A stretch of 55,167 bases of DNA, taken from NCBI GenBank assembly GCA_964501335.1, contig CAZCTC010000053.1:1-55167 (forward strand). The letters run 5' to 3'. Shown here piece by piece: positions 43,976 to 53,673 of this stretch. Positions within the stretch are counted from its first letter, which is position 1. Every line of letters starts with the position of its first letter. The stretch is from CAZCTC01 sp964501335. GTDB lineage: Bacteria; Chloroflexota; Anaerolineae; B4-G1; SLSP01. A program made the position numbers and the translations under genes. The notes under the pieces are model-generated. The model was not told the DNA's origin and did no database searches. It saw only the letters and a list, made by a program, of their open reading frames with translations.

Positions 43976-44494
43976 TATTCACCTCAATTAGTATTAATTT
44001 CGGAAACCCCATTTTGACCTGATTCCAAAGGAGACGTCGACATGTATTTCATTGATTAGATATTAAAAAATATTAACAAGCATAAGAACATGATAATAGT
44101 GACTTGTAAAAAATATATGAAAATCCGGGCGGTTTTGTTAAAATACCATTTTTGACTCTTCATATTTCTTTCAACCTGAGCGGTCGTCCATTAGCACGGA
44201 TTAAAAACAGTTTTTGCGTCCCGCACATGGCACTTTTCCGGTAAAAAACGACACGTTGGATGGCGAAGAGCGTTATTTTTATTAGTGTTTTCGGCGACTT
44301 CAGAAAGCCGCCGAAAACACAGTTTTTTTCCCGAACCTTCCCGACACAGCTCTTTCCCCCCCTTGACTTTTTTCCTCCTTCTGGTACAATGTAACCGGTT
44401 ACACAAAAAGACAGCCGCCAGGATCTTGCATCGGATTCATCTTCCTGTCTACTGTCTGCTTACTACTGTCTACTTATTCATAAGGAGCGCCATT
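43976..44494. repeat. Divergent spacer: AT-rich leader, hairpin repeat, LacI promoter
   Basis: 43990-44170 is AT-rich with no ORF and must hold the RHS promoter. A minus-oriented hairpin repeat spans about 44172-44335 (end ACCTGAGCGGTC, tail GACACGTTGGATGG, stem 44285-44320 with loop CAGA). The LacI promoter/operator (44363-44403) and a CTGTCTACT repeat (44441-44476) follow. Confidence 0.7.
44363..44403 (+). promoter_or_regulatory. Promoter and LacI operator of the amino-sugar regulator gene
   Basis: TTGACT at 44363-44368, 16-base spacer, TACAAT at 44385-44390; the perfect 14-bp palindrome TGTAACCGGTTACA (44390-44403) with the CG centre typical of LacI operators abuts the -10 box. Predicts autorepression. 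Confidence 0.82.
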
Positions 44495-45526
44495 ATGACC
44501 CGGCCCAATCCCAATACATCCTCCGCCACGATTCGCGATGTGGCCCGTCTGGCCGATGTATCGGTGGCCACGGTCAGCCGCTATCTCAATCAAACCGCGG
44601 TGGTCTCCGAAGAGACCGCGGCGCGCCTCCAGGCCGCGATGGCCGAACTCAAATATGTCCCGCAGGCCGCGGCCCGCCATCTCGCCACCCGCAAAACCAA
44701 CACGCTCGGCCTGCTGCTCAGCAATATCCACGGCGACTTCTTCACCCCGCTGCTGCTCGGCATCGAAGCCGCCACCAGCGAAGCCGGCTATGACCTCTTG
44801 ATCTCCGCCTCCGGCCGGGCCGCCCCCCGCAAAAACTTCCCGCTCTCGCTCGGCCCGCACAACACCGACGGCCTGCTGGTCTTCGCCGGCAGCCTGGACG
44901 AAAATGCCCTGATCCAGTGCTACGACCTGAAACTGCCGATGGTCTTCATCCATCAAACCCCTCCCGCCGATATGGATATCCCCTGCGTCACGGTCGAGAA
45001 CAAAGCCGCCTCCCGCCGTCTGGTCGACCATCTGATCGTCGAGCACAATCGCCGCCGCATCCTCTTCCTGAGCGGTTCGGAAGGCCATGAAGACTCTCAC
45101 TGGCGCGAAATGGGCTATCGCCAGGCCCTGGAAGAACACAACCTTCCGGTCGATCCCGCTTACATCGCCCAAGGTGACTTCGACCGCGAGGTCGCCCTCA
45201 ATTCCGTCCGCCGGCTGCTCGCCGAAGGGCTCGATTTCGATGCCGTCTTCGCCGCCGACGATGAATCGGCCGTCGGCGTCCTGGAAGCCCTGCGCGAAGC
45301 GGGCAAACGTACCCCGGAGGATGTCGCCGTCGTCGGATTCGACGACCAGCGCCTCTCCTCCTATCTCACCCCCCCGCTCACCACCGTCCGCGCGCCCACG
45401 GAACAGGTCGGCCAGGAAGCCGTCCGCCAGCTCGTCTCGCTCATCCGCACCGGCATCGCCACTCACCTCACCCTCCTCCCCACCGAGCTGATCATCCGCG
45501 CTTCATGCGGGTGTCATTCTTTTTAA
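44495..45526 (+). CDS. LacI-family repressor of the amino-sugar locus
   Basis: 343 residues from ATG 44495 (AAGGAG upstream); the longer frame to 44285 runs through a repeat and is not coding. HTH: ATIRDVARLADVSVATVSRYLNQTAVVSEETAARL. Sensor domain: TLGLLLSNIHGDFFTPLLLGIE, DGLLVFAGSLDE, RRILFLSGSEGHEDSHWREMGYRQAL, VAVVGFDDQRLSSYLTPPLTTVRAP. C-terminal IIRASCG is standard. Operators TGTAACCGGTTACA occur at its own promoter and before the binding-protein gene. The inducer is probably an imported GlcNAc oligosaccharide or its phosphate. Confidence 0.93.
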   Translation: MTRPNPNTSSATIRDVARLADVSVATVSRYLNQTAVVSEETAARLQAAMAELKYVPQAAARHLATRKTNTLGLLLSNIHGDFFTPLLLGIEAATSEAGYDLLISASGRAAPRKNFPLSLGPHNTDGLLVFAGSLDENALIQCYDLKLPMVFIHQTPPADMDIPCVTVENKAASRRLVDHLIVEHNRRRILFLSGSEGHEDSHWREMGYRQALEEHNLPVDPAYIAQGDFDREVALNSVRRLLAEGLDFDAVFAADDESAVGVLEALREAGKRTPEDVAVVGFDDQRLSSYLTPPLTTVRAPTEQVGQEAVRQLVSLIRTGIATHLTLLPTELIIRASCGCHSF

Positions 45527-45530
45527 AATA

Positions 45531-45565
45531 ATATTCTCGCGCGCCCCTCGGGGGCGCGAGAATAT
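45531..45565. terminator. Intercistronic hairpin between LacI and deacetylase genes
   Basis: ATATTCTCGCGCGCCCC paired with GGGGCGCGAGAATAT, with a 2-base CG bulge, 4 bases after the LacI stop and 28 before the next ATG. Confidence 0.6.
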
Positions 45566-45592
45566 GAAAAAAACCTCCTGATAGGAGCACCG

Positions 45593-46435
45593 ATGTCCAA
45601 ACAACTCATCGTCAATGCAGATGACTACGGCCTTTCCGCCGGAGTATCCGCCGGAATCCGTCAGGCCCACCGCGAAGGGATCGTCACCTCCACCACGGTG
45701 CTGATGAACTACCCCGCCGCCGCCGAAGCCCTGCGACAGGCTCTCGCCGAGACCCCCACCCTGGACCTGGGCGTCCATCTGGTCCTGACCGAAGGCATTC
45801 CCGTCCTGCCGCCGGAACAGATTCCATCGCTGGTCGCCCACGGCATCAACGGAGAATTCACCTCTCTGCTCGACTGGCTGGAACACGCCGGCGAACTTAA
45901 CCCCGCCGAAGTGCGCGCCGAATGGCAGGCCCAGATCCGCGCCTTCATCCAGATCACCGGCCGCCAGCCCAGCCACCTCGACAGCCACCATCACGCCGCC
46001 TTCTACACGCCTACCCTCTGCAAAATCTTGCTGGAGCTGGCCGCCGAATATGGCGCGGCCGTTCGCTACCCCATCGCCCTCACCGTCGGACAGGCGCAAT
46101 ATTGGGGCGCCCCCTGGCAGGAATCCTGGGATAAGACGGTCGCGCCCGAACTCCATGCCCTGTTTGCCGACGCCACCCTGCGTTATCCGCCGCGCTTCGA
46201 AGCCCGCTTCTACGATCCCACCGACGCGCTGGCAGAACTCCACGCGGTCCTGGCCGAACTCCCCGACGGCGTGACGGAATTGATGTGCCATCCCGCCCAT
46301 GTGGACGCCGAACTGGTCTCGCTGACCAGTTACCACGCTCCCCGCGCCGGGGAATTGAAAGCCCTCACGGCGCCGGAAATCCGCGCCACCCTTCAGGCCG
46401 CCGGCGTCGAATTGATCGATTTCACTGCGCTATAA
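45593..46435 (+). CDS. chbG: YdjC/ChbG-family carbohydrate deacetylase
   Basis: 280 residues, AGGAG before ATG 45593. LIVNADDYGLSAGVSAGI holds the catalytic/metal Asp pair (10/11), LDLGVHLVLTEG a metal His and HLDSHHHAAFYTP the second metal site; ELMCHPAHVD near the end completes the family pattern. ChbG removes one N-acetyl group from chitobiose or chitotriose (or their 6-phosphates), which E. coli needs before ChbF can act. Together with GH4, GlcNAc kinase and deaminase in this cluster, a chitobiose-type substrate is the best reading; HpnK-type hopanoid deacetylases are excluded by context. Confidence 0.85.
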   Translation: MSKQLIVNADDYGLSAGVSAGIRQAHREGIVTSTTVLMNYPAAAEALRQALAETPTLDLGVHLVLTEGIPVLPPEQIPSLVAHGINGEFTSLLDWLEHAGELNPAEVRAEWQAQIRAFIQITGRQPSHLDSHHHAAFYTPTLCKILLELAAEYGAAVRYPIALTVGQAQYWGAPWQESWDKTVAPELHALFADATLRYPPRFEARFYDPTDALAELHAVLAELPDGVTELMCHPAHVDAELVSLTSYHAPRAGELKALTAPEIRATLQAAGVELIDFTAL

Positions 46436-46485
46436 CCCGTCTTTCCAGCTTCCAAGCTTCCCACACCCCATCTTCCAAGCTGACC

Positions 46486-46540
46486 TTGACAAACCTTTTA
46501 TTTTCGGATATGATGTAACCGGTTACAGTAAACGGTTACA
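46486..46540 (+). promoter_or_regulatory. Promoter with tandem LacI operators before the binding-protein gene
   Basis: TTGACA at 46486-46491, 17-base spacer, TATGAT at 46509-46514. Operator TGTAACCGGTTACA (46514-46527) is identical to that of the regulator gene; a second, 12 of 14 match (AGTAAACGGTTACA, 46527-46540) follows immediately, giving cooperative tandem sites over the start region. Confidence 0.85.
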
Positions 46541-46572
46541 TTAAAACCCAAACTCACGTAAGGAGAACCGCG

Positions 46573-48030
46573 ATGAAGAAATTTGGTCTGACTCTGCTTG
46601 CTCTGCTCACCGTCCTCTCAATCCTCCTCACCGCCTGCGGCGCACCGACCGCCGCCCCGACTGCTGCGCCCGACAACGCAGCCGAAACCGAAGAAGCCGC
46701 CACTGCTGAACCGACCACCGCCCCGGCCGACAACAACGGCCAGGCCCCCGTTGAGATCCGCTGGTTCGTCGGCCTGGGCACCGGCACCGACGCCAATCAG
46801 GTCGAAGTCGAAAACAAAGTCGTGGAAGCCTTCAACGCCTCCCACCCCAACATCAAGCTGGTCATGGAAGTCGTTCACTACAACAGCTCCCGCGACACCC
46901 TGGGCACGGAAATCGCCTCCGGCAACCCGCCCGACATCGTCGGCCCGGTGGGCGTCTCCGGCGCTGAGGCCTTCCACGGCCAGTGGCTCGATCTGGCTCC
47001 CCTGATCGACAAAACCGGCTATGACCTGACGCAATACGACCAGGGTGCCGTAGACTTCTACAAAATCCCCGGCGAAGGCCAGGTCGGTCTGCCCTTCGCG
47101 ATCTTCCCCTCCGTCCTCTACTACCAGCGCGATATGTTCGACGAAGCCGGCCTCGCCTACCCGCCCCACACCTACGGCGAAAAGTACGTCTGGCCCGACG
47201 GCACGGAAGAAGAATGGAACTTCGACACCCTCCGCAAGCTGGCCATGCGCCTGACCGTCGATAAGAACGGCAAGGATGCCACCCAGGAAGGGTTTGATCC
47301 TCAGAACATCGTCCAGTACGGTTACGAACCGCAGTACCAGGATGCCCGCGCCGTGGGTTCCTACTTCGGTGCCGACAGCGCCGTCGCCGCCGACGGCAAG
47401 ACCGCCCAGACCCCGCCCCAGTGGATCGCCGCCTGGAAATGGGTCTACGACGGTGTCTGGAAGGATCACTTTATTCCCAACCAGGCCGTCCGCGAAAGCC
47501 CGGAATACGGCTCCTCCAACCCCTTTAACTCGGGCAAGGTCGCAATGGCGCTGACCCACCTCTGGTACACCTGCTGTCTGGTCGACGCCGGCGGCAACTG
47601 GGACATGGCCGTCGTCCCCGCCTACAACGGCAAAGTCACCGCCAACTTCAACGCCGACACCTTCCGTATCATGAAAACCACGCAGCACCCCGATGAGGCC
47701 TTCGAAGTCCTGACCTACCTGGTCGGCGAAGCCTCTCTGGACCTGCTGGGAGTCTACGGCGGTATGCCCGCCCGCACCGAGGATCAGGCCACCTACTTCG
47801 CCGACCGCGACAAGCAGTTCCCCCAGGATGTCGATTGGGACGCCGCGGCCGCCGGGATCGCCTACGCCGACAACCCCAGCTTCGAAGGCTACATGCCCAA
47901 CTACAACGAATCCTTCGACCGCTTCGTCAAATTCCTCTCCACCCTGATGACGACCGAAGGTCTGGATGTCGATAAGGAAAGCGCCACCCTCAAAGCCGAT
48001 CTGCAGGCCATTTTCGACAAAAAACAGTAA
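46573..48030 (+). CDS. ABC sugar-binding lipoprotein of the amino-sugar locus
   Basis: 485 residues, AAGGAG upstream. Lipobox LSILLTAC (Cys22), then an Ala/Thr/Pro/Glu linker to about residue 60. Sugar-binding fold: VEIRWFVGLGTGTDANQ, FNASHPNIKLVMEVVHYNSSRDTLGTEIASGNPPDIVGP and GKVAMALTHLWYTCC. It is preceded by its own LacI-controlled promoter, so it begins the transport operon. Longer than average for the class. Ligand probably a GlcNAc-containing oligosaccharide, inferred from neighbours. Confidence 0.92.
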   Translation: MKKFGLTLLALLTVLSILLTACGAPTAAPTAAPDNAAETEEAATAEPTTAPADNNGQAPVEIRWFVGLGTGTDANQVEVENKVVEAFNASHPNIKLVMEVVHYNSSRDTLGTEIASGNPPDIVGPVGVSGAEAFHGQWLDLAPLIDKTGYDLTQYDQGAVDFYKIPGEGQVGLPFAIFPSVLYYQRDMFDEAGLAYPPHTYGEKYVWPDGTEEEWNFDTLRKLAMRLTVDKNGKDATQEGFDPQNIVQYGYEPQYQDARAVGSYFGADSAVAADGKTAQTPPQWIAAWKWVYDGVWKDHFIPNQAVRESPEYGSSNPFNSGKVAMALTHLWYTCCLVDAGGNWDMAVVPAYNGKVTANFNADTFRIMKTTQHPDEAFEVLTYLVGEASLDLLGVYGGMPARTEDQATYFADRDKQFPQDVDWDAAAAGIAYADNPSFEGYMPNYNESFDRFVKFLSTLMTTEGLDVDKESATLKADLQAIFDKKQ

Positions 48031-48123
48031 TCAAACTTCGCTCCGTAAGGTTAATCTGGAAAACAAAAGAAGGTCCATTTTTTCGGCAGCCTTCCCAGGC
48101 TGCCGAAAAATAAATAAAAAACG

Positions 48124-48308
48124 ACCTGTACGGTTAGCCCGGAAAACGAGAGAAAAAAAGCCTATATTTTCGCCCTGACAGGGCGAAAATATAAACAAAA
48201 AAAACTCTCTCCCTGCTTCGCACCGCGCGTCGTTTTTCACAGGGAAAAGGTCATTTGCGGGGCACAAAAAACCGGTTGTAAATCCGGCCAATTAACAACC
48301 GCACCGGT
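48124..48308 (+). repeat. Complete 185-bp hairpin element with terminal inverted repeats
   Basis: Ends ACCTGTACGGTT (48124-48135) and AACCGCACCGGT (48297-48308), 10 of 12 matching. Internal order: GAGAGAAAAAAAGCC, hairpin 48163-48193 (CGCCCT/AGGGCG), AACAAAAAAAACTCTCTCC, GCGCGTCG, TTTGCGGGGC. AATAAAAAAC occurs on both outer flanks (near 48112 and 48310), a possible 10-bp target duplication. Confidence 0.8.
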
Positions 48309-48356
48309 GAATAAAAAACTTTCCTCCCTCATTCGTCACGTCGTTACAAAATCTAC

Positions 48357-48394
48357 TTTTCGCGCGCCGCCCTGAAAGGGGCGGCGCGCGAAAA
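48357..48394. terminator. Hairpin directly before the permease RBS
   Basis: TTTTCGCGCGCCGCCC with complement and a GAAA-type loop ends 27 bases before the ATG and about 17 before GGAGG. Within an operon, so more likely an mRNA processing or stability element than a full terminator. Confidence 0.6.
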
Positions 48395-48421
48395 AAAAGA
48401 AAGCAGTTTACGGAGGTCGCC

Positions 48422-49372
48422 ATGGGAACCCTGACTCAAAAGAAAAATTCATTCCTGAACTTATCGCCGCTTGCCCGCCGCGAAGCTTTGTGGGGCCTGT
48501 TTTTCCTGTCGCCGTGGATCATTGGATTTCTGCTTTTCACGCTCTTTCCCATGTTTGCGACACTCGGCTTCACTTTTTCTAATATCACCCAAACCCAGGA
48601 AGAACCCCTGCGCTGGGTCGGAATCGAAAACTATCAGACCATCTTAGGGGACTCCCAGGCCTGGCAATCGATGCTGATCACGGTCCGCTTCGGACTGATC
48701 TCCCTGCCCGTCGGCCTGATCCTCCCGCTGGCCCTGGCCCTCCTGCTGAACAGCAAAAATCTCAAAGGCCAGGCCTTTTTCCGCACGATGTTCTATATGC
48801 CCTACGTCATCCCCTTCGTCGCAGGCGTCTTCGCCTGGGGCGGCATGATGAATCCGGAAGACGGCTGGATCAATATGGGCCTGAAAGCCATCGGCATAGC
48901 CAACCCGCCTTACTGGACCAACGATGTACAATGGATCTACTTTGCCCTGGTCCTGATGGGACTCTGGGGCGTCGGCAGCAGCATGATTATCAATCTCGCG
49001 GCCCTCCAGGGCATCCCCAGCGAACTCTACGACGCCGCCCGTGTCGACGGCGCCGGCTGGTGGGCCACCCTCTGGAATGTGACAATCCCGATGATCTCAC
49101 CGGTCATCTTTTACGGTCTGACGCTCGCCATCGTCGGCGTCTTCCAATATTTCATGGTCCCCCTGGTCATGAACCACGGCACCGGACAGCCGGCCGGAGC
49201 GACGCTCTTTTTCAACCTGTACCTGTACAAGACCTTCTTCACTTTCCAAAACATGTCCTACGGCGCCACGCTGGCCTGGACACTCTTTGCCGTCATTCTG
49301 GTCATCACCGGTATCGTCTTCAAAACTTCCCGAAGCTGGGTCTATTACGCCGGAGAAGGCCGGGAGAACTAA
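48422..49372 (+). CDS. ABC sugar importer permease, MalF type (amino-sugar locus)
   Basis: 316 residues, GGAGG 10 bases upstream. First helix IIGFLLFTLFPMFATLGFTFS; EAA loop YDAARVDGAGWWATLWNVTIPMISP. CUT1-class; partner permease follows after 12 bases. Like the mannan importer, no ATPase is encoded nearby. Confidence 0.92.
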   Translation: MGTLTQKKNSFLNLSPLARREALWGLFFLSPWIIGFLLFTLFPMFATLGFTFSNITQTQEEPLRWVGIENYQTILGDSQAWQSMLITVRFGLISLPVGLILPLALALLLNSKNLKGQAFFRTMFYMPYVIPFVAGVFAWGGMMNPEDGWINMGLKAIGIANPPYWTNDVQWIYFALVLMGLWGVGSSMIINLAALQGIPSELYDAARVDGAGWWATLWNVTIPMISPVIFYGLTLAIVGVFQYFMVPLVMNHGTGQPAGATLFFNLYLYKTFFTFQNMSYGATLAWTLFAVILVITGIVFKTSRSWVYYAGEGREN

Positions 49373-49384
49373 GGAGAATACGCC

Positions 49385-50452
<1,068 letters not shown>

Positions 50453-50462
50453 AAGAAGACAG

Positions 50463-50577
50463 GCCATTTTTTCGGCGGCTTTCTGAAGCCGCCGAAAAAA
50501 TGAATAAAATAAATTCTCTCTGCCTGCTTCGCACCGCGCGTCGACTCTTACCGAAAAAAGCCCTTTGCGGGATGCTA
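50463..50577 (+). repeat. Hairpin-plus-tail repeat after the permease gene
   Basis: 17-bp stem (50465-50502, loop TCTG) starting 12 bases after the stop, then AATTCTCTCTGCCTGC, GCGCGTCG and TTTGCGGGATGC. Placed as terminator before the GH4 gene. Confidence 0.78.
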
Positions 50578-50617
50578 AAATACAACCTATACACATAGAA
50601 AAACAGGAGTCCAAACC

Positions 50618-51910
50618 ATGAAAGTTGCCGTTATCGGTGGAGGTTCCACCTACACCCCCGAATTGATCAACGGATTTCTGGCCCGTACCGCCACCTTCCC
50701 CATGACCGAACTCTGGTTGATGGATATCGACGCCGCCCGCCTGGAAATCGTCGGCGGCTTCGCCCAACGCATGGTCGCTGCCCGCGGCGCCCCCTTCCAG
50801 GTCAAACTGACCACCGACCAACGCGCCGCCGTCGAAGGCGCCAGCTACGTCACCACCCAACTGCGCGTCGGCCAGATGGAGGCCCGCTGCGCCGACGAAT
50901 ATATCGGCAAACGCTATAACCTCATCGGCCAGGAAACCACCGGCATCGGCGGAATGGCCAAAGCCTTGCGCACCATCCCGGTAATCCTGAAGATCGCCGC
51001 CGACATGCGCGAACTGGCCCCGCAGGCCCTGCTGGTCAACTTCACCAACCCCTCCGGGCTGGTCACCGAAGCGCTCTCCCGCTACGCTCCCGACGTGCCG
51101 TCGGTAGGCGTCTGCAATGTCCCCATCACGGCCAAAATGATGATCCTGCAGGCCTGGGAGCGACTCACCGACACCACCATCGCCCCCGAACGCACCGAAT
51201 TGAAAACGCTGGGACTCAACCACCTCTCCTGGCACCGCGGCTTCACCGTAGACGGCGTGGATATCTGGCCCGAACTGCTCAAAGCCTACATCGCCGAACT
51301 GCGTGCCGCATCCGAACCCGAATGGGAACCCTGGCTGGTCGAAGCCCTGGGCATGATCCCCAACTACTACCTGCAATACTACTATCACACCGACCACAAA
51401 CTGGAAGCCCAGCAAAACGACTGGCCGCCCTCACGCGGAGAACAGGTACTGGAAATCGAAAAAGGGCTGCTGCAACAATACGCCGATCCGGAACGCTCGG
51501 CCCCGCCCGACGACCTGATGAAACGCGGCGGCGCCTACTACTCCACCGTCGCCACCCAGCTGCTCAACGCCCACTACAACAACCTGGGCGAAATCCACAT
51601 CGTCAACACCCCACACCGGGGTGCCGTACCCGGCTGGCCCGCCGATTGGGTTCTGGAAATGCCCAGCCGCATCGACCGCCAGGGCATCCATCCCCTGCCC
51701 GCCGAACCGCTCCCCCCGGCCTGCTTCGGACTGCTCGCCCAGATCAAATCCTACGAACTGCTCACCGTCGAAGCCGCCGTCCACGGCGACCGCAAAGCCG
51801 CCGCCCTGGCCCTGCTCGCCCATCCGCTGGGCCCCCAGGCCGATCAGGTACTCACCGTCCTCGACGACCTGCTCGAAACCCACGGCGCCTGGTTGCCGCA
51901 ATTCAAATAG
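50618..51910 (+). CDS. GH4 glycosidase, 6-phospho-beta-glucosidase / ChbF type
   Basis: 430 residues, AGGAG upstream. NAD-binding VAVIGGGSTYTPELI at the N-terminus; ETTGIGGMAKALRTIPV; NFTNPSGLVTEAL; metal ligands Cys166 in GVCNVPI and His202 in GLNHLSWHRG; closing PLGPQADQVL. GH4 enzymes use NAD and Mn and cleave through redox-elimination; the CelF/ChbF/LicH branch acts on 6-phosphorylated beta-disaccharides. In this locus, beside ChbG and GlcNAc kinase, diacetylchitobiose-like substrates are likely. Since uptake is by an ABC system, the 6-phosphate would have to be added inside, or the enzyme acts on free sugars. Confidence 0.9.
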   Translation: MKVAVIGGGSTYTPELINGFLARTATFPMTELWLMDIDAARLEIVGGFAQRMVAARGAPFQVKLTTDQRAAVEGASYVTTQLRVGQMEARCADEYIGKRYNLIGQETTGIGGMAKALRTIPVILKIAADMRELAPQALLVNFTNPSGLVTEALSRYAPDVPSVGVCNVPITAKMMILQAWERLTDTTIAPERTELKTLGLNHLSWHRGFTVDGVDIWPELLKAYIAELRAASEPEWEPWLVEALGMIPNYYLQYYYHTDHKLEAQQNDWPPSRGEQVLEIEKGLLQQYADPERSAPPDDLMKRGGAYYSTVATQLLNAHYNNLGEIHIVNTPHRGAVPGWPADWVLEMPSRIDRQGIHPLPAEPLPPACFGLLAQIKSYELLTVEAAVHGDRKAAALALLAHPLGPQADQVLTVLDDLLETHGAWLPQFK

Positions 51911-52521
51911 ATCCCATTTCTCGCCCGCCTTCTGAGCGAAAAAACAAAAAAACTCTACCAGTACATGTTGCCCGGAAAAAGAGAAAGAAAAGCCTATGTT
52001 TTCGGCGGCTTCAGAAAGCCGCCGAAAACATAAACAAAAAAACTCTCTCCCCATCCAGCGCGTCCATTCTCACGAGGAAAACACCTCGTGCGGGACGCAA
52101 AAAGGCCCGGGCCGTACATTACCTGATATGAGGAAAAAAGAAAAAACCATGTTTTCGTGCGCATTCTGATGCACACGAAAACATAAACAAAAAAACTCTC
52201 TCCCCGTCCCGCGCGTCCATTCTCACGAGGAAAACACCTCCTGCGGGACGCAAAGAAGGCCGGGCCTTCAATTGCCCGATATGGGAGAAAGAAAAAGCCC
52301 ATGTTTTCGGCGGCTTCAGAAAGCCGCCGAAAACATAAACAAAAAAACTCTCTCCCCGTCCCGCGCGTCGATTCTCACGAGGAAAACACCTCCTGCGGGA
52401 CGCAAAAAAGGCCAGGCCTTCAATTGCCTGATATGGGACACAGAAAATAAGATGCTAAACTTAAAATCCGGGAATATGGGGAAAGTTCCCCACCCTTAAA
52501 TCCTGACTTGGAAGTGAAACC
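51911..52521. repeat. 611-base gap with three tandem hairpin repeats
   Basis: Three copies of the hairpin repeat stand head to tail with a period of 152-153 bases (hairpins 51995-52032, 52149-52184, 52301-52336). Tails are nearly identical (AACAAAAAAACTCTCTCCCC, CTCACGAGGAAAACACCTC, TGCGGGACGC, CCTGATATG), yet the middle hairpin has different arms (GTGCGCAT/ATGCACAC) from the outer two (GGCGGCTT/AAGCCGCC). No gene found. Confidence 0.9.
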
Positions 52522-53490
52522 ATGGACTACTTTTTAGGCGCTGACATAGGAGCCACCAAAACCCACATCCTCATCACCGACGGCACCGGCCAGGCCCTCG
52601 GTCTCGGCGAAGCCGGCCCCGGCAACCACGAAGTCGTCGGCTACCCCGGCATGCTGGCCGCCATCCAAACCGCCGCCACCGCCGCCCTGGCCCAGGCCGG
52701 CCTCACCCTGGATCAAATCACCGGGGCCGGCTTCGGCGTCGCCGGCTACGACTGGCCCTCCCAGGAACAGATCACCCTGGAAACCATCGCCGGCCTGCGC
52801 CTCAAAGCCCCCGTCCTCGCCGTCAACGACACCATCCTCGGCCTGCTCGCCGGCTCAACCGAAGGCTGGGGCATCGCCGTCGTCTCCGGCACCAGCTGTA
52901 ACTGCTGGGGCTGGGACTCCAGACGCGAACGCATCGGCCGCGTCACCGGCGGCAGCGGAGCCTTCGGAGAAAACGCCGGCAGCACCGAAATCGTCGCCCA
53001 GGCCCTCAAAGCCGTCTCTCATGCCTGGACCACACGCGGACCCGCCACCGCCCTCAGCGGAGCCCTGGTCAATTACGCCGGCGCAAAAGATGTCCCCGAC
53101 CTGCTTTCCGGTCTGATGCAGGACCGCTACATGCTCTCTCCGGCCGCCGCCCCCCTGATCTTCCAGGTAGCCGCCGCCGGCGACCCCGTCGCCCTCGACC
53201 TCATCCGCTGGGCCGGACGCGAGCTGGGCGAACTGGCCCTCTGCGTCATCCGCCAGCTCGACTTCGCCGGCCTCGATTTCGACATCGTCCAGATCGGCAG
53301 CATGTACCGCGGCAGCCCCCTGCTCACCGAAATCATGCAGGAAACCGTCTGGGCCCATGCCCCCCGCGCCCGCTTCGTCCGGTTGAATGCCCCCGTCGCC
53401 GTCGGCGCCGTCCTCCTCGGAATGGAAGCCGCCGGCCGCCAACCCGACCGCGCCCAGCGCGAACGCATGATACAATCAGCTTCACTGTAA
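52522..53490 (+). CDS. BadF/BadG-type N-acetylglucosamine kinase
   Basis: 322 residues, GGAAG before ATG 52522. Actin-like ATPase fold: phosphate-1 loop LGADIGATKTHILITDGTG, AGFGVAGYDWPSQE, phosphate-2 VVSGTSCNCWG, GGSGAFGENAG and QIGSMYRGSPLL. Proteins of this type phosphorylate GlcNAc or related amino sugars at O6. It would convert GlcNAc released by the GH4/deacetylase route to GlcNAc-6-phosphate, or phosphorylate the disaccharide before GH4. No NagA deacetylase gene is in view. Confidence 0.87.
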   Translation: MDYFLGADIGATKTHILITDGTGQALGLGEAGPGNHEVVGYPGMLAAIQTAATAALAQAGLTLDQITGAGFGVAGYDWPSQEQITLETIAGLRLKAPVLAVNDTILGLLAGSTEGWGIAVVSGTSCNCWGWDSRRERIGRVTGGSGAFGENAGSTEIVAQALKAVSHAWTTRGPATALSGALVNYAGAKDVPDLLSGLMQDRYMLSPAAAPLIFQVAAAGDPVALDLIRWAGRELGELALCVIRQLDFAGLDFDIVQIGSMYRGSPLLTEIMQETVWAHAPRARFVRLNAPVAVGAVLLGMEAAGRQPDRAQRERMIQSASL

Positions 53491-53504
53491 AAATATAAAA
53501 TAAC

Positions 53505-53653
53505 GACCCGTGCAGTAGAAAAGAAAGCATGTTCTCGCGGGCTTTCTGAAGCCCGCGAGAACATAAACAAAAACTCTCTTCCCATCCAGCGCGTCGTCTT
53601 TTACCGAACCAAAGCCCTTTGCGGGACGCTGAAAAATGCCCGCCGCACAGGCA
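53505..53653 (+). repeat. Hairpin element between kinase and SIS genes
   Basis: Left end ACCCGTGCAGTAG, hairpin 53529-53564 (TCTCGCGGGCT arms, TTCTGA region), tail ACTCTCTTCCCATCCAGCG, TTTGCGGGACGC, right end GCCGCACAGG. About 150 bp, nearly complete. Confidence 0.78.
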
Positions 53654-53673
53654 AGAACAAAAAGAGGTTTCAC

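Larger units (their letters stand above)
48031..48421. repeat. 391-base spacer with three hairpins inside the transport operon
   Basis: Holds a lone hairpin (48079-48110, GGCAGCCT/AGGCTGCC), a complete 185-bp element (48124-48308), and a further hairpin (48357-48394) just before the permease RBS. No promoter or gene seen. Confidence 0.8.

Noticed and set aside
51960..52440. CRISPR-like array
   Set aside because: Three long copies with a 152-bp period and no short constant repeat with unique spacers; no cas genes in the window.
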